64,000 nucleotides of DNA from Ignavibacteriales bacterium (GCA_026390815.1 JAPLFH010000006.1:1-64000); one strand, 5' to 3'; positions 28,270 through 36,974 are shown, counted from the stretch's first letter. The notes: generated by a model not told the origin, from the sequence alone. A program made the numbers and translations.

Positions 28270-28886
28270 TGCTTGAAGAAATAATAGCCTACATTAGTTC
28301 ATTAAGCCCACTATGGATTTACTTCGCACTTTTTTTCTTTTCATTTATAGAAAATATTTTTCCGCCATCTCCCAGCGATGTGGTTGTTGTTTTTGGCGCC
28401 ACATTAATTTCCCACGGAAATGAGATTCACTTTTTGCCAGTACTATTAATTACAAGTCTTGGCAGCTCATTAGGATTTATGCTTATGTATTTTATAGGTA
28501 AATTGTTTGGTGAAAAAATAATCCGAGCTCACAAACTAAAATTTATAACTCCAGAATCAATTTCCAAAACTGATGTTTGGTTTGCAAAGTACGGGTACAA
28601 ATTAATTGCTGCCAACAGGTTCTTACCAGGAACACGATCTGTTATTAGTTTCTTTGCTGGTTTTACTGAGCTTGTTTTCTTTAAAACATTTTTATACGCT
28701 GCTATTAGCGCTTTTTTATGGAACACACTCATCATTTATGGCGGAGTTCTCCTTGGTAACAACATCCCACTTATTGATAAATATTTAAGAATGTACAGCG
28801 ATATTGGTTTAGGAATAACAGTTCTTGTTATTATTGTAATACTCGTTCGATATTTTATTTTAAAGAAGAAGGCAAAGAAAAATTGA
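28269..28886 (+). CDS. DedA family membrane protein
   Basis: About 205 residues. Polytopic protein of the DedA/VTT family, whose members act in polyprenyl-phosphate or phospholipid flipping. Visible motifs are FIENIFPPSPSD (conserved acidic and proline region), GSSLGFMLMYFIGKLFG, and FLPGTRSVISFFAG with the essential arginines. I start at ATG 28269, overlapping ispF by one base. The lnt gene overlaps the end by 4 nt. Confidence 0.92.
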   Translation: MLEEIIAYISSLSPLWIYFALFFFSFIENIFPPSPSDVVVVFGATLISHGNEIHFLPVLLITSLGSSLGFMLMYFIGKLFGEKIIRAHKLKFITPESISKTDVWFAKYGYKLIAANRFLPGTRSVISFFAGFTELVFFKTFLYAAISAFLWNTLIIYGGVLLGNNIPLIDKYLRMYSDIGLGITVLVIIVILVRYFILKKKAKKN

Positions 28887-30586
28887 AGATTTTTAAACGC
28901 TGGCAGAAGATTGAACTAACCCAACAAGAAAAAAAAGTAAGAAGTAAACATCGATGGCTTGGGGTTTTAAGCGGAGTTTTACTTGGACTTGCGTTTCCAC
29001 CAATTCCAATTCCTGCAACGCTTTTAATCTTTATTGGATTGATACCATACTTTTTTGTTATTGATAAAAAAGAAAAATTAATTGATCTAAACAGGTTTAC
29101 ATACTTAACTGCTTTTATTTTTAATCTGGTTACAGTTTATTGGGTTGGCGGATGGGGAGCAGAAACTGATCCCTTTTTGATGATTGCCGGTGTATTGCTT
29201 CTTTTTATTAATCCAGCTTTCTTTTTGATTCCATCAACTTTGTTTTACTTTGCCAAACAAATTTTTAACAGGAAGACTGCCTTTTATCTTTTCCCTTTCT
29301 TTTGGGTAACGTATGAATATTTTTATATGATTACTGATGCAAGCTTCCCGTGGCTTACACTTGCCAATGGTTTACCGTACTTTCTTACTTTCATTCAAAT
29401 TGCCGATATAATTGGTGCGCTTGGAATTTCTTTACTTGTCGTATATATAAATCTCTTTCTGTTCTTAGCAATAAAAGAATTTAATTCAAGAAAAGGTAAT
29501 TCTGCCTCACCCGATTCAAAAATTTCTTTCACCTTTAACTTGATCTCAGCTTTGTTGCTTTTTATCATTCCATTAATTTATGGAATAATGAAGGAAACTA
29601 ATTACAGACTTTCAGACAAAAAAATTAAGGTTGGACTTATTCAACCCAACTTAAATCCTTGGGACAAATGGAAAGGAGGAGGAATCTGGAACCTCGCAAA
29701 TATTTATTTTGATCTTTCTAACCAGGCTATGAATAATAAAGCAGAAGTAATCTTCTGGCCTGAAACTGCTTTTCCAGTTTACTTGTTGGATGGTTCTCAT
29801 CAAAACATTGTTGATTCAATCTATAATTTTGTAAACAGGCACAAAGTTACCTTGATTACCGGAATGCCGGACTTTAGAATTTATTGGGATAAAAAATCCG
29901 CTCCACCTGACGCAAAGCATAATAAATTGAATGACTATTATTATACAACGTATAATGGGATACTTTCATTTTCGCCAGTTACTGCAAAGATTGAGCATTA
30001 CGGAAAGATGAAGCTTGTTCCGTTTAGTGAACGTGTTCCGTTTGTTGATGCTCTTCCGTTCCTTGGCGATTTGATTAAATGGGAAGTTGGCTTATCAGGC
30101 TGGAATAAAGGAAGAGATACGATTTTATTTAAAGTGCTTACGCAAAATAATAAACTTGAAAAACCTGATACAGTGAAAATAAATTCGCTTGTCTGCTATG
30201 AATCAATCTATCCAACGTTTGTTGCCCAATTTGTTCAGAAAGGTGCCCAATTAATTTCTGTCGTAACAAATGATAGCTGGTTCGGTAACTCCAGCGGACC
30301 TTACCAGCATAAAGAAATTGCTGTTCTACGTGCAATTGAAAATAGGAGAACTGTTGTTCGTGCTGCTAATGGCGGGATTAGTACAATCATCGATCCGCTT
30401 GGCAGAACATTGATAGAAACAAAGATGTATACAAAAACTTTTATTACAGGATATGCACCGCTTGAGACCAAAATTACTTTCTTCACAAAGAATCCTTTTA
30501 TAGTTCCTGTAGTTTCTTCAATGATTTCTCTGTTTGTTGTTGGAATGTTTTTTCTAGGTAAGTTGAAAAAGACTTTAAACATTTAA
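28883..30586 (+). CDS. lnt: Apolipoprotein N-acyltransferase
   Basis: 567 residues. The last enzyme of lipoprotein maturation, adding the third acyl chain at the inner membrane. Several N-terminal membrane helices are followed by a nitrilase-like domain with the catalytic Glu in FWPETAFP, Lys in YGKMKLVPFSE and Cys in LVCYESIYP, and a closing membrane helix. The start appears to be TTG at 28883, overlapping dedA by 4 nt. Many lipoproteins in this window would be its substrates. Confidence 0.94.
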   Translation: MKIFKRWQKIELTQQEKKVRSKHRWLGVLSGVLLGLAFPPIPIPATLLIFIGLIPYFFVIDKKEKLIDLNRFTYLTAFIFNLVTVYWVGGWGAETDPFLMIAGVLLLFINPAFFLIPSTLFYFAKQIFNRKTAFYLFPFFWVTYEYFYMITDASFPWLTLANGLPYFLTFIQIADIIGALGISLLVVYINLFLFLAIKEFNSRKGNSASPDSKISFTFNLISALLLFIIPLIYGIMKETNYRLSDKKIKVGLIQPNLNPWDKWKGGGIWNLANIYFDLSNQAMNNKAEVIFWPETAFPVYLLDGSHQNIVDSIYNFVNRHKVTLITGMPDFRIYWDKKSAPPDAKHNKLNDYYYTTYNGILSFSPVTAKIEHYGKMKLVPFSERVPFVDALPFLGDLIKWEVGLSGWNKGRDTILFKVLTQNNKLEKPDTVKINSLVCYESIYPTFVAQFVQKGAQLISVVTNDSWFGNSSGPYQHKEIAVLRAIENRRTVVRAANGGISTIIDPLGRTLIETKMYTKTFITGYAPLETKITFFTKNPFIVPVVSSMISLFVVGMFFLGKLKKTLNI

Positions 30587-30661
30587 TCGGAGGCAAATTC
30601 TCGTTTACTTTAAACAAGTAAATTTTTAGATTGCTTTCGGAATAATCTTTTGGGTGGGAAA

Positions 30662-32134
30662 ATGTTAAATATAATTCCTCTTCTATTGACTCTATTCTAT
30701 TTTAGTATATTCGTTTCAACATTTAGTACTAATTTGCTTGCCGCTGATCCCTATGTTGAATTAAGAGTTAATATGAAAATCAAAATCAAGAAAGATTTTT
30801 TTGATCCTAAAACACAATTAGTTTATGTGGTGGGGAATTTTAATAATTGGAAGATGACCACAATAATGCAAGACCCGGATGGAGATTCCATTTATACGTT
30901 TAAATTATTTGATCAGAATAAAGGGAGCGAATTGAAATTCAAATTCGCTATTAGAGATTGTTATTTGGAAAACTCTCCCGAAAGAAAATTAATCTTAATT
31001 AATGAAAGAACTGTTTATGAAGATTTCTTTGATGGTGATTCTGTTTATTCTGCTCCATTATTAATCGATTTTATTTTTTCTGTAAATATGGTATATGAAA
31101 TAGTTTTAAATAGACTTAATCCTAAAAAAGATACGGTAATTGTGAGAAGCAATTTTGGCAAGTGTTTTAGCAATATTGATAGAATGCAAGCAAATCCAAC
31201 AAGTCCTAATTTTTATGAACAGGTAAAACAAAGAGTTATCTTTGGAGTTGATGAAAAAGTTTGGTATAAATTCGGCTTTGTGTCTGGCAAAGATACTATA
31301 TGGGAAAACGAAATTCATTATTATTCAATTGGGCAAGATGATATTAACTATAGGGCATCTTTTTGCGAAAGAACATTTAATGATTTGAATCTTGAGGTTG
31401 TTTTAAACCGGGATTGCACTATTAAATTTCATGTTGATGTAAAAACAGCAATATCTGATTCTTCTTTGGGCGGAGAACCATTTGATTCAATTAAAAATGT
31501 AGTTATTGCAGGTACCCCTCCTCCTTTAAAATGGCCTCAGGAAAATTGGCCTGATTCTGACAGTAACAAGGTGATTTTTCTTTATGATGATCGAACTAAT
31601 GGTGATGAAATAGCGAACGATAATATTTGGAGTAAAGAAATAATACTCCCAATGTATTCTCTTCTCAGAGTAGAGTACAGATTTGGAATTAATTTTGGCT
31701 TACAAGGATTGAATAAAGGTAGTAACAATAATGAATCATTGAACCAAACTCATTTTTTTGACCTTTATCCATGGGAAACTAATGTTTATGCTATGGACTT
31801 TTTTGGAAAAATGGGTGAAAATCGAATTATTTTTGATAATATTGAAGAACCTTGTACTGCAATTATTTCTGACAATTTTCAACTATCTCAAAACTATCCT
31901 AATCCTTTCAATCCAACAACAAAAATTAGATACACATTACCAAGTTCAGGATATGTTACTCTAAAGGTTTTCGATGTTCTTGGAAAAGAAGTAGCTACTC
32001 TTGTCAAGGAAGAAAAACCAGCAGGAGAATATATTGCTGAATTTAATGCTTCTGTTCTAAGTAGTGGAATATATTTTTATCAATTAAAAGCAGGTAGTTT
32101 TATACAAACAAAAAAGATGATAGTGTTACGATAA
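30662..32134 (+). CDS. T9SS-sorted secreted protein with glycogen-binding-like domain
   Basis: About 490 residues. Signal peptide (cleaved near LLAADP), then VYVVGNFNNWKM and later FKFKFAIRD, which resemble the CBM48/E-set domain that binds glycogen or starch. The middle (about 150-400) contains similar beta-rich segments that I cannot name. The last ~85 residues are a standard T9SS type A sorting domain: LSQNYPNPFNPTTKIRY, GKEVATLV, SSGIYFYQL and the final KKMIVLR. I start at ATG 30662; a TTG 12 nt upstream is less likely. Confidence 0.8.
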   Translation: MLNIIPLLLTLFYFSIFVSTFSTNLLAADPYVELRVNMKIKIKKDFFDPKTQLVYVVGNFNNWKMTTIMQDPDGDSIYTFKLFDQNKGSELKFKFAIRDCYLENSPERKLILINERTVYEDFFDGDSVYSAPLLIDFIFSVNMVYEIVLNRLNPKKDTVIVRSNFGKCFSNIDRMQANPTSPNFYEQVKQRVIFGVDEKVWYKFGFVSGKDTIWENEIHYYSIGQDDINYRASFCERTFNDLNLEVVLNRDCTIKFHVDVKTAISDSSLGGEPFDSIKNVVIAGTPPPLKWPQENWPDSDSNKVIFLYDDRTNGDEIANDNIWSKEIILPMYSLLRVEYRFGINFGLQGLNKGSNNNESLNQTHFFDLYPWETNVYAMDFFGKMGENRIIFDNIEEPCTAIISDNFQLSQNYPNPFNPTTKIRYTLPSSGYVTLKVFDVLGKEVATLVKEEKPAGEYIAEFNASVLSSGIYFYQLKAGSFIQTKKMIVLR

Positions 32135-32239
32135 ATCAGTTAGAAAAATTCTTTTAATTTAGAATAGAAATAGTCATCTCACTATTCAAATATTCCCGAA
32201 TTAGTTTTACTTTTACATCGTCAATTAAGGAAAAGTATA

Positions 32240-33268
32240 ATGAAATTTATTGATCTCCGTTCTGACACAGTTACTCGTCCATCCGAAGCAATGCGTAAAG
32301 CAATGTACGAAGCTGAAGTTGGCGATGATGTTTTTAAAGAAGATCCTACAGTGAATAAACTTCAAAGCTATGCAGCAGAACTTCTTGGTAAAGAAGCTGC
32401 TTTGTTTGTGCCAAGCGGAACGATGGCTAACCAGGTTTGCCTGAACGTTCTTACAAATCCAGGTGATGAAGTTATTTGCGAAAAAGATTCTCACATTTTC
32501 AATTACGAATCCGGTTCGCCAGCAGCATTAAGTGGAATTCAGCTTAACACAATTGAAGGAAAATTAGGTGTAATTACTCCTGAGCAAGTTGAAGATGCGA
32601 TTCGTCCCGTGAGTGCTTATTATATGCCAAAGACAAAAGTTATTGAAGTGGAAAATACTCACAACCGGGCTGGCGGCGCAATTCATCCAATAGAAAATAT
32701 AATTGCCTTAAGCGCTTTAGCAAAGAAACACAATTTACTTTTTCATCTTGATGGTGCACGTATTTGGAATGCTTCTGTTGCAACCGGAATTCCTGTAAAA
32801 GAATACGCTAAGTATTTCGATTCAGTTTCCTGCTGCCTTTCCAAAGGATTGGGCGCACCGGTTGGTTCAATAATTTCCGGAACAAAAGAATTTATTGAAA
32901 AAGCATTCCGTGTTCGCAAAGCCTGGGGCGGAGGTATGCGGCAGGTTGGAGTAATTGCAGCGGCGGGACTTTATGCCATCCAGAATAACATCGAACGATT
33001 AAAAGAAGATCACGAAAAAACAAGAATGATTGCTGAATCAATTTCTAAAAATCACAACCTGGAAATCAATATGAATTCTGTTCAGACAAATATTCTCATA
33101 TTCAAACCATTCAAAGTAAAAGTTGAAGATGCAATTGTAAAATGTAAAGAAAAAGGATTGCTTGTTTCGATGGGAAAAATTGATTCTATTCGCGCAGTCA
33201 CTCATCTTGATGTTAGCTTTGATGAAACTGCTAAGGCAATTATGATTATGGAGGAAGTATTTAATTGA
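32240..33268 (+). CDS. ltaE: Low-specificity L-threonine aldolase
   Basis: 342-residue PLP enzyme cleaving L-threonine or L-allo-threonine to glycine and acetaldehyde. It shows the N-terminal DLRSDTVTRPSEAMR, FVPSGTMANQ, VENTHNRAGG, HLDGARIWNA and CCLSKGLGAPVGS, with the PLP lysine in SKG. All regions expected for the beta-eliminating lyase family are intact. Confidence 0.94.
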   Translation: MKFIDLRSDTVTRPSEAMRKAMYEAEVGDDVFKEDPTVNKLQSYAAELLGKEAALFVPSGTMANQVCLNVLTNPGDEVICEKDSHIFNYESGSPAALSGIQLNTIEGKLGVITPEQVEDAIRPVSAYYMPKTKVIEVENTHNRAGGAIHPIENIIALSALAKKHNLLFHLDGARIWNASVATGIPVKEYAKYFDSVSCCLSKGLGAPVGSIISGTKEFIEKAFRVRKAWGGGMRQVGVIAAAGLYAIQNNIERLKEDHEKTRMIAESISKNHNLEINMNSVQTNILIFKPFKVKVEDAIVKCKEKGLLVSMGKIDSIRAVTHLDVSFDETAKAIMIMEEVFN

Positions 33269-33295
33269 ACTGGAAGTTGGGATAAATGCTGAACC

Positions 33296-33391
33296 GGAGA
33301 ATGGGGGAATCGGCGAACCTGTCTGTTGAAAGGCAAGATCGGTGATTTAAATGCTTAAGTCTCCGATTCACCGTTTCTCCGATTCATTAGG
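33296..33391. repeat. Dispersed intergenic repeat, copy A
   Basis: The core at 33315-33346 matches the reverse complement of 35342-35373 at 28 of 32 positions. Both copies are flanked by similar runs such as CCGTTTCTCC and CCGATTC. It lies between the threonine aldolase and exonuclease genes. No coding potential is seen. It looks like a dispersed non-autonomous repeat family. Confidence 0.7.
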
Positions 33392-33431
33392 CATATAAAA
33401 TTATTAATAAAACAACAATAGGGTAAGTGCT

Positions 33432-34124
33432 ATGAGAAAAATAGTTTTTGATATTGAAACCTGCGGATGTGAGATGAAGGAATTATCCGAAAGTCAGCAG
33501 GAGTATTTATTACGCGATGCTTTAAAGGAACCTGATCCTGAATTAAGAGAACAAAAAGCCCAGGATGCTGAAAGGTTTCTGAGTCTTTATCCTTTAACTG
33601 CTAAAGTTGTTGCAATTGGAATGTATGATATTACTAAAGAAAAAGTTTTGGTTTATTATGAAAGTGAAAACGAAGAAGAATGGAAGGCTGAAGATAAACC
33701 CGCTCATTACAAGGGAATGAGTGAAGTGGAAATGATTAAAAAATTCTGGGAGATTGCCGATAAAGTTGATCAGGTAATAACATTTAATGGAAGAAATTTT
33801 GATGTTCCTTTTCTAATGATGCGATCAGCTTTCCTAAAAATTAAACCATCAAAGAATTTCCTTGGCTACCGTTACGATGCAAAAACTCATGTTGATCTGC
33901 TCGAGCAATTTACTTTTTATGGCATCACACGCAAATTTAACCTGGATTTTTACTGTTATGGATTTGGTGTAAAATCACCAAAGTCGAAAGAAGTTAGCGG
34001 GATGGAAGTGAAGAATCTTTATGAAGCAGGGAAAGTAAAAGACATTGCCATCTACTGTGGTGAAGATGTTACAGCGACATATAAACTGTACAAAATCTGG
34101 GATGAGTTTTTGAACATCAAATAA
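33432..34124 (+). CDS. PolB-like 3'-5' exonuclease (DnaQ fold)
   Basis: 230 residues. The three acidic exonuclease motifs are DIET (Exo I), TFNGRNFDVPFL (Exo II) and IYCGEDVTAT (Exo III), with a helix-rich insertion between I and II. There is no polymerase domain, so it belongs to the stand-alone PolB-like exonuclease group. Its substrate and pathway are not known from context. Confidence 0.88.
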   Translation: MRKIVFDIETCGCEMKELSESQQEYLLRDALKEPDPELREQKAQDAERFLSLYPLTAKVVAIGMYDITKEKVLVYYESENEEEWKAEDKPAHYKGMSEVEMIKKFWEIADKVDQVITFNGRNFDVPFLMMRSAFLKIKPSKNFLGYRYDAKTHVDLLEQFTFYGITRKFNLDFYCYGFGVKSPKSKEVSGMEVKNLYEAGKVKDIAIYCGEDVTATYKLYKIWDEFLNIK

Positions 34125-34198
34125 AAAGCTGAATAATCGGTTATGTGAATTAGTCGATTAGTTCTTAAATCTCATGCAAGATGGTTAAAAATTGTTCG

Positions 34199-34256
34199 AT
34201 TGTTAAATTGTTGGAGTACCACTTCTTTTGCTTTAGCAATTCAACAATTTAGCAAT
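34199..34256. repeat. 15-bp inverted repeat in intergenic space
   Basis: ATTGTTAAATTGTTG (34199-34213) pairs with CAACAATTTAGCAAT (34242-34256) with one wobble and a 28-nt loop. Further CAATT-type units follow to about 34275. It could form a stem-loop at the end of the exonuclease transcript, but there is no T tract, and AT-rich hairpins of this kind are frequent. Confidence 0.5.
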
Positions 34257-34348
34257 GCAGCAATTAAACAATTGAATGACTTCCATTAAACCAAAATTGA
34301 TGGTAAATTAATTTCTGAATTTAATCTATCTTTTTAAGGTTTACCACA

Positions 34349-35230
34349 ATGAATCATCCAAAGTTCATTTTACTATTTTTGTTTTCTGTTTTAACAAACC
34401 TGTTTGGGCAGGAACCAAATGAAGGGAAATCAAATTTTGAATTTCTTCCATCTGGTTTACATTTCCAAAGCCTCAAAGCAAATTACCAGGAAGCAAAAAT
34501 TGGCGTGCTCTACTTTCCGTCAAATAAAAATCTTAAAATAGATCTGGGAAACTCAATCGATTTATTTTCATTTCACTTTCCGCAAGATGATGTTCGTGTT
34601 ACAATGGGAATTGATTTTTTTGCATATGCTTTATCCACCAGCTTTGCAGGTAACAGGCTGCAGATTGATGCTCTGGATGGACTCTTCGGAGGTAATACAG
34701 TCATTTCAAAAAAAATGGGCGAAGACCGCATCGTTGCACACTTAAGAGTTTTGCATAACAGCGCGCATTTGGTTGATGGACATTTCAATCAGGTAACAAA
34801 TTCATGGATCGGAAATAAAAAACCAATTCCTTATACAAAAGACTTTGGTGAATTGGTTTTTGCTTATGAACATAATTCATACTCAGTTTTGCTAAAAAGC
34901 TATGGCGGATTTTCTTATGCTTCATTGATAAGACCATCAACATTAAAACGGTGGAATTTTCTCCTTGGTTTTGAAACAGCATTTCCTTCTTTGATTGGAA
35001 AAGTTTTTGATAAACCGGCAAACTTATTTATTGCATACAACCTTTTGTTGAACGGTGAAAATACTTATAACGGAAATTCTGATTTAATGGCAGGAATAAA
35101 ATTCGGAAGCTGGAAAGAAAAGGGAATAACACTTTATGCTGAATATTATCTTGGTCAAAGAAGATTTGATGAGTATTACAAAGAAAGAGTTAAAGAGTTT
35201 GGAATTGGTTTTTATGTTGACTTCTTTTAG
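34349..35230 (+). CDS. DUF1207-type outer-membrane protein
   Basis: 293 residues: signal peptide (cleaved near LFGQ), then alternating amphipathic strands throughout and a C-terminal aromatic end FYVDFF, as in outer-membrane barrels. The early FLPSGLHFQSLKANYQEAK and the repeated VLHNSAHLVDGH / FGELVFAYEHNS segments resemble the DUF1207 family. The function is unknown. The family name is given with moderate confidence. Confidence 0.65.
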   Translation: MNHPKFILLFLFSVLTNLFGQEPNEGKSNFEFLPSGLHFQSLKANYQEAKIGVLYFPSNKNLKIDLGNSIDLFSFHFPQDDVRVTMGIDFFAYALSTSFAGNRLQIDALDGLFGGNTVISKKMGEDRIVAHLRVLHNSAHLVDGHFNQVTNSWIGNKKPIPYTKDFGELVFAYEHNSYSVLLKSYGGFSYASLIRPSTLKRWNFLLGFETAFPSLIGKVFDKPANLFIAYNLLLNGENTYNGNSDLMAGIKFGSWKEKGITLYAEYYLGQRRFDEYYKERVKEFGIGFYVDFF

Positions 35231-35311
35231 GAAAAGCAAGGAAGCGAAGGTGTAAATCTTGCGCAAAATTGCAAATACATTTTAGTGATGAATATTCTTC
35301 AAGTTGCAGAA

Positions 35312-35384
35312 TCGGGGAATGGGAGAAACGGGGAATGGGTGATCGCCGATCTTGCCTATCGGCAGACAGGTTCACAGATTCACT
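35312..35384. repeat. Dispersed intergenic repeat, copy B (inverted)
   Basis: Inverted copy of the 33.3-kb repeat (28/32 matches in the core at 35342-35373). The core holds its own 6-bp inverted repeat, GCCGAT with ATCGGC. Its inner edge lies about 40 bp from the point where a minus-strand FKBP reading frame stops. A shorter degenerate relative (GAATCGGTGAAT and AAACGGGGAAT) is at 47962-47990. Confidence 0.7.
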
Positions 35385-35423
35385 CCTTCTTATTTACATC
35401 TGGTGATCTCTATTAACTGAATT

Positions 35424-35579
35424 TCAAATAACTGCGTTACTAAAGCCCTGAATTAAACTTCCATCACCGATTGTGAACTCAAATGGATTGCTGTTTTTGG
35501 ATGAATCAAAAATTTGTCCCGATTCTAATCTGCCGGTATAATGAACTTTAACTTTATTGCCAATTTGTGCTGATGCCAT
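35424..35579 (-). pseudogene. FKBP-type peptidyl-prolyl isomerase, N-terminal fragment
   Basis: A 51-residue frame starting [20 protein letters not shown] and continuing [19 protein letters not shown] and [10 protein letters not shown], then a stop. This is the first half of a SlyD/FKBP domain, ending just where the family continues with GMKVGEKR. AAAGGA lies before the ATG, so the start looks genuine. The missing C-terminal half is not found nearby; a dispersed repeat lies beyond the break. It is too short for most ORF filters. A truncated, probably non-functional gene is the best reading. Confidence 0.75.
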
Positions 35580-35836
35580 TTTTATCCTTTCTTTGTTTTA
35601 GTTTTTTGCGAAATAAAATTAACCCTATCACCTTTTAATGTAAAGGAAAATTTGCAGAGAGAGTATTTATTGTCCGGTAAATTCATTTCTTCTCCGGATG
35701 TCACACCGACTACTCCGTGACAGAGGTAAACATTATATGGAAATAATATTGGAGTTATTACATGGTAAAAGATTAACAGAATATTGCGGCTTAATTGTTT
35801 TTTATTTAGTTTATGTTAAGAAAAAGGGTGTTGGTT
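35580..35836. other. Intergenic stretch without an assignable gene
   Basis: On the minus strand a frame without a clear start runs into the FKBP fragment and ends KTKTKKG just before its ATG; its only internal Met would give a 34-residue peptide starting MNLPDNKYSL. I cannot match it to any family. It may be the tail of a lost gene upstream of the FKBP gene. Otherwise I see nothing in this stretch. Confidence 0.4.
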
Positions 35837-36013
35837 ATGACTTATACAATTAGCTACGAAAAAATTAACGATCCTTCTTTTGAAGAAGGTTGCTATTATC
35901 CCGCACTTGACCTTACAACACATGGCTATGGCATTGAAGGTGCAAAAGCAGCCGCCTTAGATTTATTGAAACTTTGGTTTGAAGAAAAAAAGCGAATGGT
36001 GAAAAAATCATAA
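35837..36013 (+). CDS. HicB-like small protein (orphan antitoxin)
   Basis: 58 residues from ATG 35837 (an in-frame ATG lies 24 nt upstream, but AAAAAGGG about 10 nt before 35837 favours the later one). MTYTISYEKIND, GCYYPALDLTTHGYG and EGAKAAALDLLKLWF follow the HicB partial RNase H-like fold. There is no HicA toxin before or after it, so it is an orphan or a diverged regulator. Confidence 0.6.
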   Translation: MTYTISYEKINDPSFEEGCYYPALDLTTHGYGIEGAKAAALDLLKLWFEEKKRMVKKS

Positions 36014-36097
36014 CATAATATTTGACATGCTTTGCTTAGGCTGTGTTGGGATTGTCGAATTGTATTTTTTATTTTATCAGCAAAATAGGAATATTTT

Positions 36098-36307
36098 ATG
36101 CTTGCCCTCCGAAAAAAAGAAAAAGTTGTAAATAAAATGATAACAATAGATATTCCCGAAAATTTTGGGAATGAAGTTGAGATTATTATCCTTTCTGACG
36201 CCGATGAAAAAAAGGGAGTGTATTGGAGTGAATCGGAAATTGCTTTAATGGGATCGATTCCATTGCTCGTTAAAGATATTGATAACGAGGATTATTCGGC
36301 ATGGTAA
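36098..36307 (+). CDS. Probable antitoxin of a MazF/PemK-type pair
   Basis: 69 residues. The segment MITIDIPENFGNEVEIIIL, an acidic middle, WSESEIALMG and the final DIDNEDYSAW resemble short antitoxins found directly before MazF-like toxins. The conserved part begins at the internal ATG 36137; the first 13 residues may not be translated. It overlaps the toxin gene by 7 nt. Confidence 0.65.
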   Translation: MLALRKKEKVVNKMITIDIPENFGNEVEIIILSDADEKKGVYWSESEIALMGSIPLLVKDIDNEDYSAW

Positions 36308-36627
36308 GAAAACTTTCCCTCGCTAAAATTTTCTTTACGGACCTCTCGGGCTATAAACTTAGACCGGTTTTACTAATCAAAGAATATAAAGACGAGGATT
36401 TTCTCTACCTGCCATTAACAACTAACCTCGAACTTAAAGGAATTAATATCAATAATGATGATATGGAAAAAGGGACGCTAAAGCATGCCTCTGCAGTTAT
36501 CGTTCCGAAGATTGGTATTCTGCACAAAAAGTTTTTAGTTAAAGAAATTGGTATTGTTAAAAAAGAAATATTTGGCAAGGTAATGAAAGAATTTTGTTCT
36601 CAATTTAACTGCAAAGAGTTTGCATAA
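36301..36627 (+). CDS. MazF/PemK-family toxin
   Basis: 108 residues. FTDLSGYKLRPVLLIKEY at the N-terminus is the PemK/MazF substrate-loop pattern (phospho-binding and RPxLV), followed by FLYLPLTTNLE and SAVIVPKIGILHKK. Such toxins are endoribonucleases. It begins in the end of the antitoxin gene, as is normal for the pairs. The structured RNA at 36.7 kb follows downstream. Confidence 0.82.
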   Translation: MVRKLSLAKIFFTDLSGYKLRPVLLIKEYKDEDFLYLPLTTNLELKGININNDDMEKGTLKHASAVIVPKIGILHKKFLVKEIGIVKKEIFGKVMKEFCSQFNCKEFA

Positions 36628-36700
36628 GCTTGAACTGGAAAGAAATTTATAAATAACAGAGAGAATTGATCGGTTACTAAGTTCTTAAATAATAATTAAA

Positions 36701-36864
36701 CGCAGCTATTGCGTTGTTCTTAACTGAAAACTGGTAATTTTTAAACACACAAGAACAAGCATAGAAGGCTGCGTCCAGAAATGGACGCGCTTTCTTATGT
36801 CTTTGTGTGTAGGCATACCAGTGCCTCAGTTAAGGATGTAATGAAAGTTGCGTCCTTTTTTTTT
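36701..36864 (+). ncRNA. Strongly structured RNA with its own terminator
   Basis: Four nested or adjacent helices can be read directly. P0: 36701-36704 with 36710-36713. P1: 36719-36727 with 36826-36834 (9 bp perfect) continuing as 36730-36735 with 36817-36822 (6 bp perfect). P2 inside P1: 36745-36752 with 36803-36810 (8 bp), then 36760-36763 with 36796-36799, and the apex 36771-36776 with 36783-36788 (GCGTCC/GGACGC, loop AGAAAT). P3 is a 9-bp terminator stem followed by nine T. P1 and P3 share bases 36833-36834. There is no coding frame here. It could be a small RNA or the leader of the secreted-protein gene that starts at 36975. I recognise no known RNA family. Confidence 0.6.
36833..36864 (+). 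terminator. Intrinsic terminator of the structured RNA
   Basis: AGGATGTAA (36833-36841) pairs with TTGCGTCCT (36848-36856) in 9 bp including two G-U pairs; the loop is TGAAAG. Nine T residues (36856-36864) follow. It lies 110 bp before the next gene start, so read-through would be needed if the RNA is a leader. The last base pair competes with helix P1. Confidence 0.85.
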
Positions 36865-36974
36865 ATTTAAAAAGACACGTTCAAAAATTGAAATACATTC
36901 CAACCCGCCGGGATGGTATTAATAAATATTGGCGGGAGAGTAGTAGTAAATCATTCAATAAATGGGAGTTCAAA

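Noticed and set aside
36708-36864. Possible 6S RNA, tmRNA, SRP RNA or retron RNA
   Set aside because: None of the hallmark elements of these RNAs was seen, and there is no reverse transcriptase gene nearby; kept as an unassigned RNA.
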